Made by a program: the position numbers and the translations under genes. A stretch of 64,000 bases of DNA from Tethya wilhelma (taxonomy: Eukaryota > Porifera > Demospongiae > Tethyida > Tethyidae). This document shows positions 11,340 through 21,921 of this stretch, piece after piece. The stretch's first letter is position 1. Each line of letters begins with the position of its first letter. The notes under the pieces were generated by a model. That model saw only the letters and a program-made list of their open reading frames with translations, searched no databases and had not been told where the DNA came from. The DNA is taken from the NCBI GenBank assembly GCA_964030475.1, contig CAXIPT010000018.1:142739-206738 (forward strand), in the 5' to 3' direction.

Positions 11340-11800
11340 GTGTCCTCTTGTGAAAATCATTTACTCCACTTCATCAAAGTTACTGGCCTACACAAATGGC
11401 ATCAAATTCAAGTTGGGAAGCAACCTCAGGCCTTGGCCCTCTATCACAATTTTAACAATGTTGTATGATACTAAAGCAACATGGGTGTGCAGATTGTTGT
11501 GGAGAAACTGAACATCATCTGACGGAAACGGACATTTTTACCACACATGAAAGTTCAATTTTTTTTCTCCAACAGCCAACAGCGACAGTGGGTATTGGAT
11601 TACCTACATTGAAATTCATCCAAAGAAACTGAAAACACCCTAATATATACAATATGTGGCAAAGTCGTTTGCTTTGAGATATGGCTCTCAGCTCTTGGCT
11701 TATGCCAGTCATGAAAGTGAAACAAAGTTACATCCAAGGAGCTCTAGTTGCACATAGAAAGCAGAGCTCCATAGTTTGTAGAACTGAGATTGGCTGATAA
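11340..11800 (+). pseudogene. Transposon protein N-terminal part, inverted segment
   Basis: On the plus strand the segment encodes NSQQRQWVLDYL near 11573-11610, then ENTLIYTICGKVVCFEIWLSALGL and FYQVKQSY-like and GALVAHRKQSS-like pieces. The same protein is on the minus strand at 18836-19330. The QQRQW...DYL block followed by an IC-K-VC-...-L-LS-SRF core is recalled from a multicopy sponge/cnidarian transposon protein with no accepted name. Frameshifts occur near 11460 and 11700. Confidence 0.5.
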
Positions 11801-11965
11801 CAATTTTCCCAGATGACTGTAGCTCTTTACCCATCCTCTCAAAGATTGCCTCTCGTGTCATGAACGATGGCAAGTGTATAGCCATCTTATCAGGTATATG
11901 GTCACCAATTTGCTCTGTGTAGTGCTTCATCCAAGCAATGGCCTCACTTGTTTTTTCTGTGAACA
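11709..11965 (-). pseudogene. Transposon protein exon (WMKHY...IHLPSF block)
   Basis: An open exon reads SEAIAWMKHYTEQIGDHI, then DKMAIHLPSFMTREAIFERM, then SQSQFYKLW. It is bordered upstream by a good acceptor (CTACCTGTTCACAG). The block W-M-K-x-Y...GD-x-P...IHLP...S-x-FY-xx-W belongs to the same unnamed multicopy family as the QQRQW segment. In that family it lies C-terminal to QQRQW, so the opposite strands here mark a rearrangement. Confidence 0.5.
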
Positions 11966-12736
11966 GGTAGATATTTATTTACAGGCTAAATATATTCTTA
12001 CCAACTCAAACATCTGTGTTACAGTAAAGCTACTCACTTCAAGTGCTTGGATTTCAGCTTGAAATCATTGCTCACTTTGTGTAATGTACTCCAATAGTTT
12101 ATATTCCAGTATTTTGGCATCATTAATGAATTTTTCATCCTCTTCTGTTATGGCATATTTATCGGATTCTGAATCAGTTTCACTTGTCAATGGTCCTGGC
12201 ATTGGATCACTTGGCTGTACATCTGGCTGTGACACACTGACATTATGAGACTGACCATGAGGTTCATGCTGATCGTCATGATGAGGACATATTGCACCAT
12301 AGTGGTTTAATTTGACCAGTGAATGGGTTTCGCAAGGAAGTTGATAACAGAGGTAAGTGAGGAACTGCGTATTGGTAACGTTTTATATAGTCATGCTCAC
12401 CGTGATTATTACTCAGTAGGTTTTGAAACAATATTAGAATCGTTCATCAACATTGATAGCTTACTTGTCATGGGACAAGATCAATAACATGCCGTAAAAT
12501 AATAACAATGTCAATTAACGATTCGACATCTGTCTTCGTGCAGTGGTTAGTTGATGTCCAACAATTTTGTTAGTTTTTCCAGAGTCCACACTAGTTTCAA
12601 CATGGCAATAATAGGCACTTGACGTAGAGGTACTGTAATAAACTGATTTCGCAATATAATTGCCATGATCTGGACAGTTTCCACAGCTGCAGACAGTTGT
12701 ATGAAACTGGCACTCCATTCCATCCCACTGGTGTTC

Positions 12737-14550
12737 AATTCGTCGTTGTCAACTAGAGCTTCCTCACTGAGTCCACAATAGTAGCAAACAGGAGGGAAGT
12801 GCACAAGAACTGAGCTGTAGTATTGGGATTCGATTGGGGAAGCGCATACCAAAGCTTCTCTAACATCAATGTTCCCTTGTGATATGGACGATCCGCATGT
12901 GTATACATTTGACTCTCTGATGGTGGTAATAGCACATTCTTGCTCTCTTGTAAGTTAGAGCTAGCGTATATGCAACGTGGTTTGCAGCATTCACCACATG
13001 TGATGATGTTTTGAACTTTCCCTGCAACAAGTAGAGACTTCCTGTCTTTGTCTACTTGATTCTGCTCTTCTGTAGGAGCTGCTACACGCGAAGGTTGGTC
13101 ACAATTTGAAACAGGCCTGTTAAGCACATCTGTGAATTTAAGATAGTGTTCCTTTGAAGATTCTAGCAGAGAGAGAGGAAGAAAACAAAGCTCAGAAAAC
13201 TTTTCTTGTGGGAGACGGATAGGGTGGTCACAACAATAACTACATGTTGGTTCCATGCATTTTTTACCTGGAACACATAACTAGATTTGTGGCAATGCTT
13301 GTCCTCGAATTCTTTGAGTAAGTCAGCATGAGCCAAATCCATTGCTATCAGTTTGTCGATTTTTAGTGAAGGGTCAAAGGACAATGCATGGAGAAACTGG
13401 TCATCAATACTCGATTTACGGCTGGAACTCCAACAATTGCATTGCTACCCTTTACTTTCATTGCCTGAAATTGTGCACTCAATGCGATCAGAGGTGTTGA
13501 CATGGAATCTTGCAATGCTGAAGCCAACTCTGGGCACTTAGCAATCACCTCTCTGACCTCAGAAATAGTGTTCTTATTCTTCAACAGCTCTTCAAAACGA
13601 TGTGCCATACTAGTCCGAGACAAAGACACATTCTACAGTGCCAGATTTAATGTAGGCTCAGCAAGGTTTGTCCAGGATTGGTAGGGGCACGTATGAATAC
13701 AAATGAGCATATCAAGATCAAGAGCTACAAACATTGCTATGCTTGCAACCTGCACAGAGCCAAATGTAACTCTGTGGTCTGGACCACCATCACTGACAAT
13801 CATAAGCACAGGTTTTGTAGCTTTAACATCATCACTGCTATAATGTGCACAAATAATTCCTGTCATTTCTGCACTGTGCCTGATGGCAGATGAATGGTGG
13901 AAAGCAACTGACGGAACAATACCGTGAATGTGGAAATCATGATCCAATCCCAGTAATTCTGAACCAGAGCAAATGAGTGAACGATTGTGTCCACGTACTC
14001 CAGTGGAAACAGGGCAGTTAGGTTCTCCAACCGGGATGATTGCCTTGTCATCAACAGAAAAAGCGCATTTACTTAATGTCGGTCAGGGTGATCTTTACGG
14101 AGTTGCCTGATTTGAACACCAAACTTCACATTGAAGTGACCAGTGTAGCGGATTACTTGATCAGTGTACACATTTGAAGGCCAAAATTGTAGTCAGATCC
14201 ATTCAAGAGAGGGAATAGCTGGTGTGGCATCTGGCATCTTCTTTCGTCAACTGCCAGTGAAATCTCGTCAAGAAAAGACTGAAGCTCCGCCCAAAATTCA
14301 TCCAAGAGAGTGGCATTTGGCTTTCCAAATCAATGTCGTAAATCCAACACAATCTCGGATCATCTACATCATTTAGAGCTCTTGTGACACGTTCATCCAC
14401 TGCTGCCTCTGAATTGTACTCTGCACTGCTACTGTCATGCAGAAGTCTACGGAAGATGTTCCGCAACACCATTTTAGACACATTTGCTAATTGTCGATAG
14501 AAGCTAACAACCACATCTTGGTTGAAAGATGCACTAGCTTGTCGCCATAG
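12737..14550 (-). pseudogene. Transposase-like gene with SDGGPDHR motif and Cys-rich C-terminus
   Basis: The gene is read in several frames or exons. Near 14500-14200 is a segment with DERVTRALNDVDDPRLCW and, in other frames, FWPSNVY and KFGVQIRQLRKDHPD. At 13947-13640 it reads DHDFHIHGIVPSVAF, then VLMIVSDGGPDHRVTFGSVQ and LDLDMLICIHTCPYQSW. At 13629-13363 it reads MAHRFEELLKNKNTISEV. At 13256-12740 is a Cys-rich tail with CSYCCDHPIRLP, ITCGECCKPRC and VCYYCGLSEEALVD. The SDGGPDH pair and the zinc-type cysteines suggest a DDE/RNase-H-fold transposase with a zinc-binding tail. I recall close multicopy relatives in sponges, cnidarians and lancelets, all uncharacterised. It is frameshifted, and at 12736 it runs straight into the tail of a RecQ-type element, so it was probably inserted there and truncated. 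Confidence 0.6.
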
Positions 14551-14778
14551 TCAGGATGATGATGACATGATGGATGACCTAGAGTTGTATGAGGCAGATG
14601 TACAACTGTATACGTAAACATTGGAACCAATGACAACATGCACACATAATAACCTCCTACCTCCTGTTAATAGTCTCCCAAACTATCGCAGTAACTTACA
14701 TTGTAATAATTATCCCATGTTAAATAACATTGTGATATTGTACATTAAGCAATAATAAAATTAATATTAAAAATTGTA

Positions 14779-16960
14779 TCAAATTTGACGTCGTCTTTTG
14801 CGGACTGGTGCATTAGACAAAACACTACTTATTATGTTAAAAAAAGTTAATCTGAGTTCTGGTCTAAGGCCAGGGACACAATCACACACATCCTCAATTG
14901 TCTCCAGAAACTTGGCTTGTGCACATAATTTGCTGATGATATATAAACAACAAATAAAATCTATGCCAATCATTTTGAAAGATGGATCTTAAGCTATGTA
15001 AGTTTCACGTGCAGACATCAATTCCACATGTAGTTGCTGTTTCAGCTCATCATCTACAACCCTGCATGCAGATCGCCTCTTGCGTGTGGACTGTTGCTCC
15101 TTTGGTTCTATAGTCTCAAACGAAAGCTTGTGGGTAGAAGACAAGCTATGACAAACATCACAGCGAAACTCTACAGTAGGTCCTCTGTCGAAATTAGAGC
15201 CAACTGTAGATAACAATGTTCTTCTTCGACAATTTTCCTCCTCATTGCAGTACTTCTTAACTTCATCATTGATCTTTTTTTGACGCAAGTTATAAAACAC
15301 ATGAGCTCGTGCCTGTCCACCTCTTCGACCAGCACGTCCACATAGCTACATGCATGTAATACATATAACAGTATGCACAACACAGATCGCCTACAATACG
15401 CCTCCTGTACCTGGTGTAAACTATTCATATTCTCAGGGGCACCATACATGAGCACAAGGTCAACATCTGGGATGTCCATACCCTATCCAGAACATTGCAA
15501 TACAGCATTAATTCTAAAACTGCCTGTACCATATATCTTACCATCCCAAATGCAACAGTAGCCACAACACAACGGATAGTATCCACTTCTCGAAAACCTC
15601 TCTGCACAGCTAGCTTAGTGGCATTTGTAAGAGAAGGATGGTACATGGCAACGTATGTTTTGCTGTGAGCATGAACATTGAGGTACTTATAAATTTTACA
15701 AGCTGTATTCTTGGTTGTGGTATATATCAACGTCTTTGGGATATCGGCAGATCTTGCCAGAGAAAGCAAAGATGTCAATGCACTCAAGTCATTCTATCAT
15801 GTAGTGGAACAATGCAGTACAACATGAGTAACTTGAAAATGTACAAAATGCTAAACTTACTGTAATGCTTTTTTCATTGGGCTGACAGAGAGGTAAATAT
15901 TCGGCCTATCTACATTTTGGCAAATGACAGAAGGTTCTACCAAATGCAGTGATTCACAGATCGCTGTCTGTGTATCAATTGATGCAGTCGCTGTCAGAGC
16001 CATAAATGGCACACTAGTTAATGCTCTGAGTCCACCCAACTTCAAGAATGACTGCCTAAAATCATGACCCCTACATTTGATGACAAAAAAGAGAGGAATA
16101 TAGCTATCAAAAAACAATAATGGCAACACTATAACCATGGCACTAACCAATCTGTGATGCAATGGGCCTCATCTACTGCAACAACTACAAGGTTAGACTT
16201 GACATGTGGACACATTATCATCTTATGCATGTCAGAGCTGATTGCTACCTCCGGCGACACAAACACTATAATAGTGAAGAATGGATTTTGGTTTACAATT
16301 AAGCCACTCAAATTGTCAAAATAACTAACCAAAGCGATAGTTTCCACTGTGTACACCACTAAGAGTGTGTTTGTTGGTTACATGGATAGCAGAAGCACCC
16401 ACATTTCTTAACTGTATTACCTAATGTGTACACGATCATGCATGAACATAATTCCGATTCATTGCAAGAGTTTGTCACTCTCAGTGACTCACATACCTAT
16501 TATTGACTGACCTGCTGTTCCATCAACCCACTCAATGGACTGATGATGATTCCCATGGAAGTGTTGCTTACTGCTAATGGCACCAAATACATACATAGAG
16601 AGATTTTCCTGATCCAGTTGCCATTCGGATAAATGAATCTCTACCATGTAGTACTGCTAATACAGCCTCTAGTTGCTTATAATAATTACAACAACCACTA
16701 CATAACCTCTTCAAAGAATTCATGATCACCACAACAATTTACATTTCACATTCAAATTCAAACTTATAATTAATCAGCTTCTCATAAAAAGAGATAATAA
16801 ACAAACGCGCACGCACGTGTTTAGTAGACTCAGGAGGACATAAGAATAATTATTTTTACAATATACACAGCATAGCTACTAAGCAGGAGCTACATAAAAT
16901 GTACCTTTAATTTGCTTTCCAAAGGTGTCGGTTCCGTTGGTAAATCTTTCTCTCTTCAGC
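14779..16960 (-). CDS. RecQ-family DNA helicase, RecQ-1 (frameshift near motif I)
   Basis: This is a superfamily-2 3'-5' DNA helicase spread over at least six exons. The exon at 16690-16535 has QLEAVLAVLHGRDSFIR, motif I MATGSGKS and motif Ia IIISPLSGLMEQQ. A second (about 16425-16335) has RNVGASAIHV. The exon at 16262-16152 has VSPE and motif II VVAVDEAHC. The exon at 16075-15861 has motif III ALTATAS. The exon at 15785-15544 has motif IV KTLIYTTTKN and motif V VVATVAFGMG. The exon at 15482-15422 has MDIPDVDLVLMYG. From 15344 it reads motif VI GRAGRRGGQA, then YCNEEENCRRRTL and RCDVC, the RecQ zinc-binding pattern. A last exon, 14945-14779, ends in RKRRRQI. Donors such as GTAAGT are good. 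One frameshift lies just after motif I (SGKSL), and no HRDC domain is seen. It may be a host gene or element-borne; I cannot decide. Confidence 0.7.
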
Positions 16961-17385
16961 TGTGGCAGCGTTCTGCGAGGTTGAGCACACCTTGGCAGAG
17001 GCTGGTCTGACCATTCAGCATCCATCATCCCAGCAGGAAACACGCGCGCTGTCGGCAGACAAACGCGGAGGCGGACTTGTAGTTACGTCATACTATGGAA
17101 TGTTTTGCCCACGCAATTATTATTCCCTTAGCTCACGTGAGATTAGAGACCAAGCTCCCTCTTTCCTTGCGTGCATGGTTGGGGGGAGCCTGGGAACGAG
17201 GCTAAACAAACTGCATTCTTGCAAATCTGGATCTTTTCAATGGTTTTTTCAGCTAGCTTTTGATCAACTTTCTCCAACTGACTAGCGAAAGTATCTTCCC
17301 ACGAAGATTTCATCACAGTGTGTTGTCTTACAACTTGCGGTCCACGCTTGACCAAAACACTAAGCCACGCAAAAGATGAAGACAT
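16915..17385 (-). CDS. Probable 5' exons of RecQ-1 or of an adjacent gene
   Basis: A first exon from Met at 17385 reads MSSSFAWLSVLVKRGPQVV, then SSWEDTFASQLEKVDQKLAE, and ends near 17216. A second, about 17065-16918, reads FPAGMMDAEWSDQPLPRC, then RERFTNGTDTFGKQI, and has a clean donor (AAAG then GTACAT) and an acceptor CTGCCGACAG. Both lie on the helicase strand just upstream of its first recognised exon, so they may form its N-terminus. The phase across the next intron does not fit simply, so a small exon could be missing. The intron at 17070-17215 contains a sponge-type repeat (GGGAGCCTGGGAACGAGGCTA), also seen at 30398-30420. Confidence 0.4.
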
Positions 17386-17389
17386 GATA

Positions 17390-18110
17390 TGATAGGCTCC
17401 AAAGCCACCAAATTCTGGAACTTCTCCACGGCCACAAACTCTATCACCGCATGCAATTGCGATTGTGCAATTCGCAAGAAGAGCTAGACTCGACCGCGTG
17501 TTGGACCACGTGACGTTATGAATAATTTACATTGTTTATTGTAGATGAGAAAAAGCTGACCCGGCCGATCCAAGAACCATGAAATCAATTTGGTCTAGCC
17601 TTACTGACTTACTTGAACGCAATTTCCAGACAAACAGAAGAATTTGAGCTAGCTTTGACAACACAAAGTAACATAACTTTTTCAAAATACTCCACTAACT
17701 CACCCTTGCCACTATAATAGGCTAGCTGAGGAGCCAGAGCCTTCACTTCCATCCGTCCCAATTTGACGTAACGTACTGAGACAAAGCCACCAAGTATCTG
17801 AGATATACATCACAGGTATGTAGGGGACCTGTAATTCACTCCTATGTAGTTCGTGCGTGTTGAGGGATCAACCCTGGCCAACGTTTGATCTAGTCACAGT
17901 CACTATTGATGATAACGAGGATGGATCTTCAGTCATAAACGAACCTTTTGGATAAAGAGACTTAGCCTAGAGGCTATATGTCTGATGTAAAGGTGCACCA
18001 GTCATTCTAAATGTATTAATTTTTCTACAGCTAAAATTTAATATTTAATTAGTTTTCCCCATAACAACGATACCATTTGCTCTTCTGAGCATTAGGTGTC
18101 CGTCCTTGTA
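17390..18110. other. Upstream of RecQ-1, no gene recognised
   Basis: This holds the probable 5' flank of the helicase gene. One weak plus-strand run (VTVTIDDNEDGSSVINEPFG then stop, near 17890-17955) looks protein-like but has no support from splice sites or recognised family. Confidence 0.3.
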
Positions 18111-20400
18111 TTGAAAGGGTTAAATTTCCATTTTTATTCTTATTGCTTCCGTGTGGCTAATTATCCTTGACAAAAGTCCTTGTCTTTCATGTAGACATGA
18201 AAAACTTTTCAAGATAACATGTCATTGAGTTGTTTAAAGTTGTCTTAATACTTTCAAACCTACTTAAAATGAAATGTCAGTCTCTCAATTAGGCACGAGA
18301 GCTTGAGTAGGGTATTTATGGTTATATTTGATATTGTACATTGAGTGGTGACCTCATAACTATTTTCCTGCCAAGAGCAGCCCCATCTCTTCGTTCTGAT
18401 CTTCAGTGTGATTCTGGTGTTGGGGTAAGGCTGTTTTAAAAGGTGTGGGAGCTGAAGTTCAATATAGGAATAGTAGAGAGTGTGTTTTTTTCTTAACGGA
18501 ATTATCAAGCTGATTGATCCATTGAAATGGCATCAGATTCTATTTATAACATGGCATTAAATACCAACATCAAAGAAAGGAAATTGGGAAGTGAACGCAT
18601 AATCCCCCCCCCCCCTCCCCCTTCCACACACACACACTCAGAATGAATTATTTGTATTATGGTATCTAAATAAAAGCAAACTTACCTTCTATCTCTCAAA
18701 TGTAGCTATAACTCTCCCAGTAGTGAAGAACATCGGGGATGTTTTACTGTATATCAGTGAGTACAAGTACAGGTGGTGGGATATTGTGTGCAAAAAAGAT
18801 TTGCATACAATAAACTTCTCATCCACCATAGTAAGAGATCAGCCAATCTCAGTTCTACAAACTATGGAGCTCTGCTTTCTATGCGCAACTAGAGCTCCTT
18901 GGATGTAACTTTGTTTCACTTGGTAAAAGCGTGACCGGCTTAAGCCAAGAACTGAGAGCAATATCTCAAAGCAAATAACTTTACGACATATTGTATATTA
19001 TATTAGGGTGTTTTCAGTTTCTTTAGATGAGTTAGAATGTAGGTAATCCAATACCCACTGTCGCTGTTGGCTGTTGAATTTTTCATGTGTAGTAAAAATA
19101 TCCATTTCCGTCAGATGATGTTCAGTTTCTTCACAACAATATGCACACCCATGTTGCTTCAGTATCGTACAACATTGTTGAAATTGTGATAGAGGAGGGC
19201 CTGAGGTTGCTTCCCAACTTGAATTTGATGCCATTAGTGTAGGCCAGTAACTTTGATAAAGTAGAGTAAATGATTTTTTACAAGAGGACACTGTTGACAA
19301 ACAGAATCACTGTGAACTATGAATGCAATAGAACGAGTACAGCAGCCTGAGGAACCTTTTTCCCAGATGACTGTAGCTCTTCACCCATCCTCTCAAAGAT
19401 TGCTTCTCGTGTCATGAACGATGGCAAGTGTATAGCCATCTTGTCAGGTATATGGTCACCAATTTGCTTAAAGTAGTGCTTCATCCAACAATGGACTTAC
19501 TTGTTTTTTTCTGTGAGCAGGTAGATTTTTATTTACTGGCCAAGCATATTCTTGCCAATTCAAACTTCTGTGTTACAGTAAAGCTACTCACTTCAAGTGC
19601 TTGGATCTCAGCTTGAAATCATTGCTCACTTATATGGAATGCACTCCAATAGTTGATATCCAGTATTTTGGCATCATTAATAAATTTTTTCGTCCTCTTC
19701 TGTTATGGCATATTTGTCAGATTCTGAATCAGTTTCACTTGTCAATGGTCCTGACATGGATCACTTGGCTGTACATCTGGCTGTGACTCTGGCTGTGACA
19801 CACTGACATTATGAGACTGATCATGAGATTCATGCTGATCATCATGATGAGGACATATTGCACCATAGTGGTTTAATTTGACCAGTGAATGGGTTTCGCA
19901 AGGAAGTTGATAACAAGAGGTAAGCGAGGAACTGCATATTGGTAACATTTTATGTAGTCATGCTCACTGTGATTATTACTCAGTATATTAGAATCTATAA
20001 TTGCCGTTTATCAACATTGATAACTTACTTGTCATGAGACAAGATCAATTATTATGAATAACATACCATAAAATTAATAACAATGTCAATTAACGATTTG
20101 ACATCTATCTTTGTGCAGTGGTTGGTTGATGTCCAACAATTTTGTTAGTTTTTCCAGAGTCCACGCTAGTTTCAACATGGCAATAATAGGCATCATTGGT
20201 TGTTCTTAAGGAATATAATTTAAAAGCCATCACACACAAATCCAGTACCATTGAAATTTTCAATTGTATCGACACTTGATGTAGAGGTACTGTAAAAAAC
20301 CGATTTTGCAATAGAATTGCCACAATCTGGACAGTTTCCACAGCTGCAGACAGTTGTTGTGTGAAACTGGCACTCCCCTCCATCCCACTGGTGTTCGTCA
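18110..20400 (-). mobile_element. RecQ-type element tail, copy 2
   Basis: Paralogous to 11150-12736: the same blocks are shared, with small differences. Minus-strand pieces are CYQLPCETHSLVKLNHYGAI with CPHHDDQ (19742-19948), the WMKHY/IHLPSF exon (19360-19510), and the QQRQW protein (18836-19330). The 520-base QQRQW segment has the opposite orientation to copy 1. Between 18140 and 18730 the two copies do not match, so one of them carries extra sequence. Confidence 0.6.
18836..19330 (-). pseudogene. Transposon protein with QQRQWVLDYL block
   Basis: An open frame of 100 codons has a Cys/His cluster (CCTILKQHGCAYCCEETEHH), then TTHEKFNSQQRQWVLDYL. It continues past a TAA as RKVICFEILLSVLGLSRSRF, then YQVKQSYIQGALVAHRKQSS. 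Copy 1 at 11340-11800 lacks that stop but is frameshifted, so each copy is broken differently. The family is multicopy and unnamed. Confidence 0.5.
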
Positions 20401-20419
20401 CAACATGATGATGAAGGGG

Positions 20420-20885
20420 TATGTAGTCTTCTTACAAACTCAAGCTGACTGACTCTTGGACTTGATTCGAGAGAAGTTGCGAGACTGTTCCGTAAAAGCC
20501 TTGGACATGCAACCACATCTGCTACCATCTCTCCCAGCATGACCAACTTCCTGGACATATGTTTCTTTATCTTCTGGTGAGCCAAAGTCTATAATGTCGC
20601 GAACGTTAGGAATGTCAATACCCATTCCAAAGGCAATTGTTGCAATGACAATTCGAAGCGGGGAAGCTGGCATCACAATTGAATGAGCAATTTGTTCCTT
20701 GATACACATTCCTACACAACTAGTATACATGTCAACCAAACGATATTGTGTGGTAAATCTGGGGCATCACAAGGAAAAGTAAAAAGCTCCTTCTTGAAAA
20801 ATGTATAAAGTGATGCGCAATCTTCCACCCTCTGACAGAAGATGATTGTCCTGCCAACAGAAAAGCTCTTCGCTGGTTTTGATAG
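20420..20885 (-). pseudogene. RecQ helicase fragment, RecQ-2 (C-terminal core only)
   Basis: Helicase lobe 2 reads motif IV GRTIIFCQRVEDCASLY (about 20830-20860), then DMYTSCV, motif V IVIATIAFGMGIDIPNV (about 20590-20660), DFGSPEDKETYVQ, and motif VI EVGHAGRDG near 20530-20560. The first motif-VI arginine (GRAGR in active enzymes) is His here. After a frameshift the zinc-type part, SSCCDEHQWDGGECQ with CSCGNCPDCG, continues into 20300. Lobe 1 with the Walker A motif is absent. It lies on the same strand as the DUF6589 gene and downstream of it. Confidence 0.75.
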
Positions 20886-20889
20886 CTTA

Positions 20890-21915
20890 CCCAGCTACTT
20901 TTTTCCTAACTGCACTGGTTTTCAACGCTAAATCTACGCGTTCTCGATTACAAACACGTGGACAAGTAATATGCAATTCTCCCTAACTGTGCGAAATAAT
21001 TACATTCCAATGACACATTTCAACCAATCAGATTGAGTTTTCAATTTTTGGGCCCGGAATTCAAAAAAAATGGTGCCATAATTACTTCCGTACGACTGCG
21101 CTTTAAGCATCAAGTATATTTAGTAAAACATTCACATTTTTAGTTAGAGGTTGGCATAATACATTTGCCGCATACTAGACTCAACCAACTTATACTAATG
21201 TGCAGGATATTACTACTGCCATCTGTATATATTTTTCTGATTGAAAGATATTCAACCATTATTTTCCTGTGTTGACTCGAAGGCCTTCAATGTGAGTTGA
21301 GGACATTATACCTTTGCTTTCATACTTCTACTTTTACTTCTATTTTACTTTCATACTTCTAAATTGTCAGCTGTCAAAATCCAAGTTAAACAGCTCAAAA
21401 GCTTCCAAAGCTTTGAAAGACAGGAAAAAAAAAGACTTCTAGCCATTGAGACGGTAAAGTGTCACTGTCTTGAAAGCACTCTGGAAAAATGCACGTGCTA
21501 TACTTATTAGACGAAAGAAGGGACGTCAACATATTGACAAACAGATGCAAGAGTATTGTGCTAATACTAAGAAATGTTGTCGTGAATAATTATTCAAAGA
21601 TTTTGACAAATTCAAAACTACTACAAGAGTACTAACAGTTTATGTTTGTGCTGTGATGTTTGTAGTCGTCAATGTAACTGGTATGTGTCAAGACATTCTA
21701 CCTTTGCTGCTTTTATAAACCCCATCTGACCCATAATAATTTATTAATAATTACTTTTTGTCCATAATAAAATATTAACTTGTGAGGCAACAATAACAAT
21801 ACACACACATAGCAACTAAATTTTATAACGCACATTTTCACATTATACAACAGTGTAGTACTCCCTAACTTTACTATCAATCCAGGTTTTTAACACGTTG
21901 GTTTTCACCTTTCTT
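20890..21915. other. No gene recognised
   Basis: The region where RecQ-2 lobe 1 would be expected holds only AT-rich sequence without helicase motifs. It lies between the DUF6589 gene and RecQ-2. Confidence 0.4.
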
Positions 21916-21921
21916 AACGTA

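Larger units (their letters stand above)
11150..12736 (-). mobile_element. RecQ-type element tail, copy 1 (rearranged)
   Basis: This block is homologous to 18730-20400, and its 12350-12736 part also to 32390-32830. Minus-strand coding pieces follow in order. First is a Cys-rich stretch with CSCGNCPD (12660-12720) that matches the zinc region of RecQ-2. Next is WTLEKLTKLLDIN near 12545-12600. Then comes HYGAICPHHDDQ with an acidic C-terminus EEDEKFINDAKILEYKLLEY (12060-12310). Last is KTSEAIAWMKHYTEQIGDH, then DKMAIHLPSF (11709-11960). A 520-base segment, 11275-11795, is inverted relative to the second copy. Frameshifts are present throughout. Confidence 0.6.

Noticed and set aside
12515..12718. 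Reading VETSVDSGKTNKIVGHQ as a protein block shared between copies
   Set aside because: It is an alternative frame of the better supported WTLExLTKLLDIN block, which stays open in the third copy.
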